The notes under the pieces were generated by a model. It ran no database searches. It was not told the DNA's origin and saw only the letters and a list, made by a program, of their open reading frames with translations. From assembly GCA_036365515.1 (NCBI GenBank), contig CM070873.1:45923511-45987510 (forward strand): a stretch of DNA of 64,000 nucleotides, read 5' to 3'. This DNA is from Torymus aiolomorphi (Eukaryota; Arthropoda; Insecta; Hymenoptera; Torymidae). The position numbers and the translations under genes are program-made. Positions 61,619-64,000 of this stretch are shown in pieces (the first letter of the stretch is position 1; each line of letters starts with the position of its first letter).

Positions 61619-63459
61619 ATGCATTACTTTGGACTAAACATTTGTATAGTTACCACTTTCATTCTATATATCGGGATAGTGACATCGTTGCCTGCTGATA
61701 ATGTTGTGAGTATAAAATATTCAAGATCTATTTGTTATCCTTTTGCTTGTCAAAATTACCAATCATACTATTATGGAGTTCTTCTTTTTTTAGTTCCCTG
61801 ATAGCATAAGACAAGAAGCTTCATACAGCACTATAAATCGTTCGAAACGTAACTCTAACCCGTTAAATCTTAGACCAAGAGCTTTTATATCCATGAATAT
61901 AGCAATTATGTCGTACGTATGCATATCACCCCCAGAAGAACATATTAGTATGTATAATCTGATTAATAAAACTTTTTAAAAGATTAGAAAATATAATTTT
62001 TACTTAATTTTGACCAACTATTAAAATAAGGTAGTTGAGTTTTTATGATATTTCAATATTTTTAAAATAAAAAAAAAAATTTAAATGAATACCTATTATA
62101 AAAAATAAATATTTAGTAGTATTAACAATAATTTTATTCATTTCAGAAACCAATAGTTGTGTAATAAATGTCAAGACTCTTGAGCAGACCCACGCTCTGA
62201 TAATCGACCCAAGGGATCATACGAAATTTCGTTATCCGGATAAAGATGGAAATATTTTCTTTCTAAATACGCAACCAGTCTTTTTGTCGTGTTCCCGTAA
62301 CAACAACGCCTTTAAGTTACTGCCAGGAAAATCTTCAGAAACTTTTACTTGCTATAACGAACAGATTTTCAAGGCTGGTGATACGCTGTATAATTTTCGA
62401 GATCTTATTTGTGACAATATTCCAAGACATGATATTATTGATCTCGGACATGTCCCAGATGAATTCGAAATACATACTCAAGATAACGAAGCGATCAATG
62501 GGGATAAAGTGGGTTATGTGGTCGGTGATAAAAAAGGAACGAAAGGCGAAGTTGTCAAAGAGAATTTACACAAATATGCAATAGGATTTTATACAGATGC
62601 GACCGACAATTTTTTGAAAATTATCGATGTAGCATACAATGATACTATTCGTGAGACTGCATACGTAACATCTTGGATTTCAGGAAAACATAAAGGTGGC
62701 CAACCAAAAAAAGTCAAATCAAAATTCAATCAAAAATTTTGCTGTGGTGATTCACAGGTTGACATGGATAACATTTATAAAAAAGAATCTCAAGATTGCT
62801 CGTTTGCCATACAATTGTTGAACCACAAAGGAATAACGGATAAAAATAGTTACTTACAGAAAGGAAATTTATTCAATCGCGGTCACTTGACGTACAAAGC
62901 TTCTATGCTTTATAGAGCGGCAGCACTTGGAACCCATGCCTATTTGAATACACTACCTCAATGGTTAAACATTAATGGTGGTAATTGGGCTCGGATAGAA
63001 GACTTTGCTGTGAAAATGGCAGAAGAAATAGAACAAGACCTTCTAGTTATTACTGGAGGCTTCGGTACTTTGGAACTAACGGATACAGTTAATGGTAACA
63101 GAATGAAAAAAATGTACCTTCACGCCGAAAGACAGGGAGAAATCATAACGAGAGAGTTTCCAATTCCATTATATTATTACAAAATTATTATAAATCCAGA
63201 AGAATCGGGAAGGAGGAGTTCACTAACAAAGGGAGTAGTTTTCGTTACAGTTAATAATCCTTATATAAGTCCTGGTCCAGAATATTACGTATGCGATAAT
63301 CCAATATTTACCAGCGATAGGTACAACATGCCTCGTCAGTTCAAACCTGAAAAACCTGAATTAGGATACAGTTATATGTGTGAGGTTCCCGATTTTGTCA
63401 ATAAAAATCCCAATTTAAAACTTGCCTCAATTGTAAATTTGGTAACAGAATTATTATAA
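61619..63459 (+). CDS. Secreted DNA/RNA non-specific endonuclease, three exons (517 aa predicted)
   Basis: Predicted exons are 61619-61705, 61794-61947 and 62147-63459, joined at GT-AG introns in phases 0 and 1. The start codon lies about 35 bases after a TATA box and opens a hydrophobic signal peptide (about residues 1-24, ending ..VTSLPA), so the product should be secreted. Residues ~82-180 form an N-terminal domain with spaced cysteines. The C-terminal half is the NUC domain of the Serratia nuclease/EndoG superfamily: NRGH at about 324-327 (His is the general base; arthropod members commonly have N in place of the D of DRGH), then LNTLPQ with the metal-binding Asn near 348, then NGGNW. The family cuts DNA and RNA using Mg2+. 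Arthropod relatives act as digestive or haemolymph nucleases, and in some parasitoid wasps as venom components; which role applies here is not visible. Intron positions are my reading of splice signals, supported by an identical layout in the paralogue at 43144-43845. Confidence 0.9.
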
Positions 63460-63610
63460 TATATACATCCATGTTCACGAGGTTAGTAAGAGAATTTCAG
63501 CCGAATTTGAAAATTATTTATTAGTAGAGTTTTATAAATAATACCTAAAACTTAATGATTATTTAAAAGTTATAGTAAACCATTAATATCTGTATCGAAT
63601 ACAACAAACA

Positions 63611-63616
63611 AATAAA
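63611..63616 (+). terminator. Likely polyadenylation signal of the nuclease gene
   Basis: AATAAA is found about 150 bases after the stop codon of the endonuclease, on the same strand. The surrounding DNA is AT-rich, so chance occurrence is possible. It is the first canonical hexamer I see after the stop. Confidence 0.5.
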
Positions 63617-64000
63617 TCGTTAAAAGCTGACAAAATATTTAAAAAATATATGTATATTTATATATATTTCGTTTGTAACCTTGATTGTTGAAAACCAATC
63701 AGCACAATTCATTTTTTTTCACAATTGAATCTATTGTTTATTTGTTCCGTTCAAACTGCCTTTTTATGCAGAAGATTAATGTAATGAATTTTGCACAAAA
63801 ACGTAACATACCTTTTTATAGACAAAATAACGTAGTACATATATATTTTATACTTTATAATATAGTTACAAATTGTTAGCATTAAATATTATTAATAAAT
63901 TCACATCAATAATTTAAATACAATTCATGGCCAAGAAAAATTCTTTCAATAAAATTTATGTCAAGTAGGATATTTTAAATATTGGCCACTTTGTATGAAT
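63617..64000. other. AT-rich DNA downstream of the nuclease gene
   Basis: No further gene or repeat that I can support. Confidence 0.4.

Noticed and set aside
62378..62584. 68-codon open frame overlapping the nuclease exon in another frame
   Set aside because: Shadow frame of the nuclease coding sequence.

Overview
This is a stretch of an animal nuclear genome, most likely an insect and plausibly a parasitoid wasp (Hymenoptera). The evidence is spliced genes with GT-AG introns, TATA-box promoters, hundreds of bases of simple repeats, a dense set of DNA transposons and non-LTR retrotransposon debris, and a secreted DNA/RNA non-specific endonuclease of the arthropod type. The wasp assignment is an inference from gene family and base composition, not something proved here. 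Coding density is very low: one complete gene, one short or truncated paralogue, two isolated exons of larger genes, and several dead gene fragments.

The window has two compartments. From 1 to about 39.7 kb, AT-rich DNA alternates with about eighteen short GC- and CpG-rich blocks (0.3-1 kb each, roughly every 2 kb). Two exons are supported here, both on the minus strand: a peptidase M13 (neprilysin-like) exon at 32811-33010 and an unassigned 34-codon exon at 22882-22983. This part reads as long introns or intergenic DNA with regulatory-looking islands. It also carries three well-defined TTAA-flanked (piggyBac-like) nonautonomous transposons, two CACGGAG-ended elements, a decayed non-LTR reverse transcriptase and a tRNA-like sequence.

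From about 41.8 to 61.2 kb the DNA is AT-rich and packed with inverted repeats. The largest is a 4.28-kb near-perfect palindrome at 45195-49478 (two 1.9-kb arms, 485-bp spacer). It abuts a RAD51 exon fragment that ends exactly inside the ATP-binding loop. Others include a 520-bp hairpin element with a target duplication and a paralogous pre-insertion site, a foldback element containing a (ATCTTTT)n satellite, nested palindromes at 58.9-61.1 kb with tRNA-like ends, a probable solo LTR, and a retrotransposon endonuclease domain split by a 139-bp TTAA element.

This repeat block is bracketed by two nuclease genes in opposite orientation. At 61619-63459 (+) is a complete three-exon gene predicted to encode a 517-residue secreted nuclease. 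At 43144-43845 (-) is a three-exon paralogue with the same intron phases and an equivalent TATA box, but it ends after the N-terminal domain and has no catalytic domain. The pair suggests an inverted duplication followed by heavy transposon invasion and loss or repurposing of one copy.
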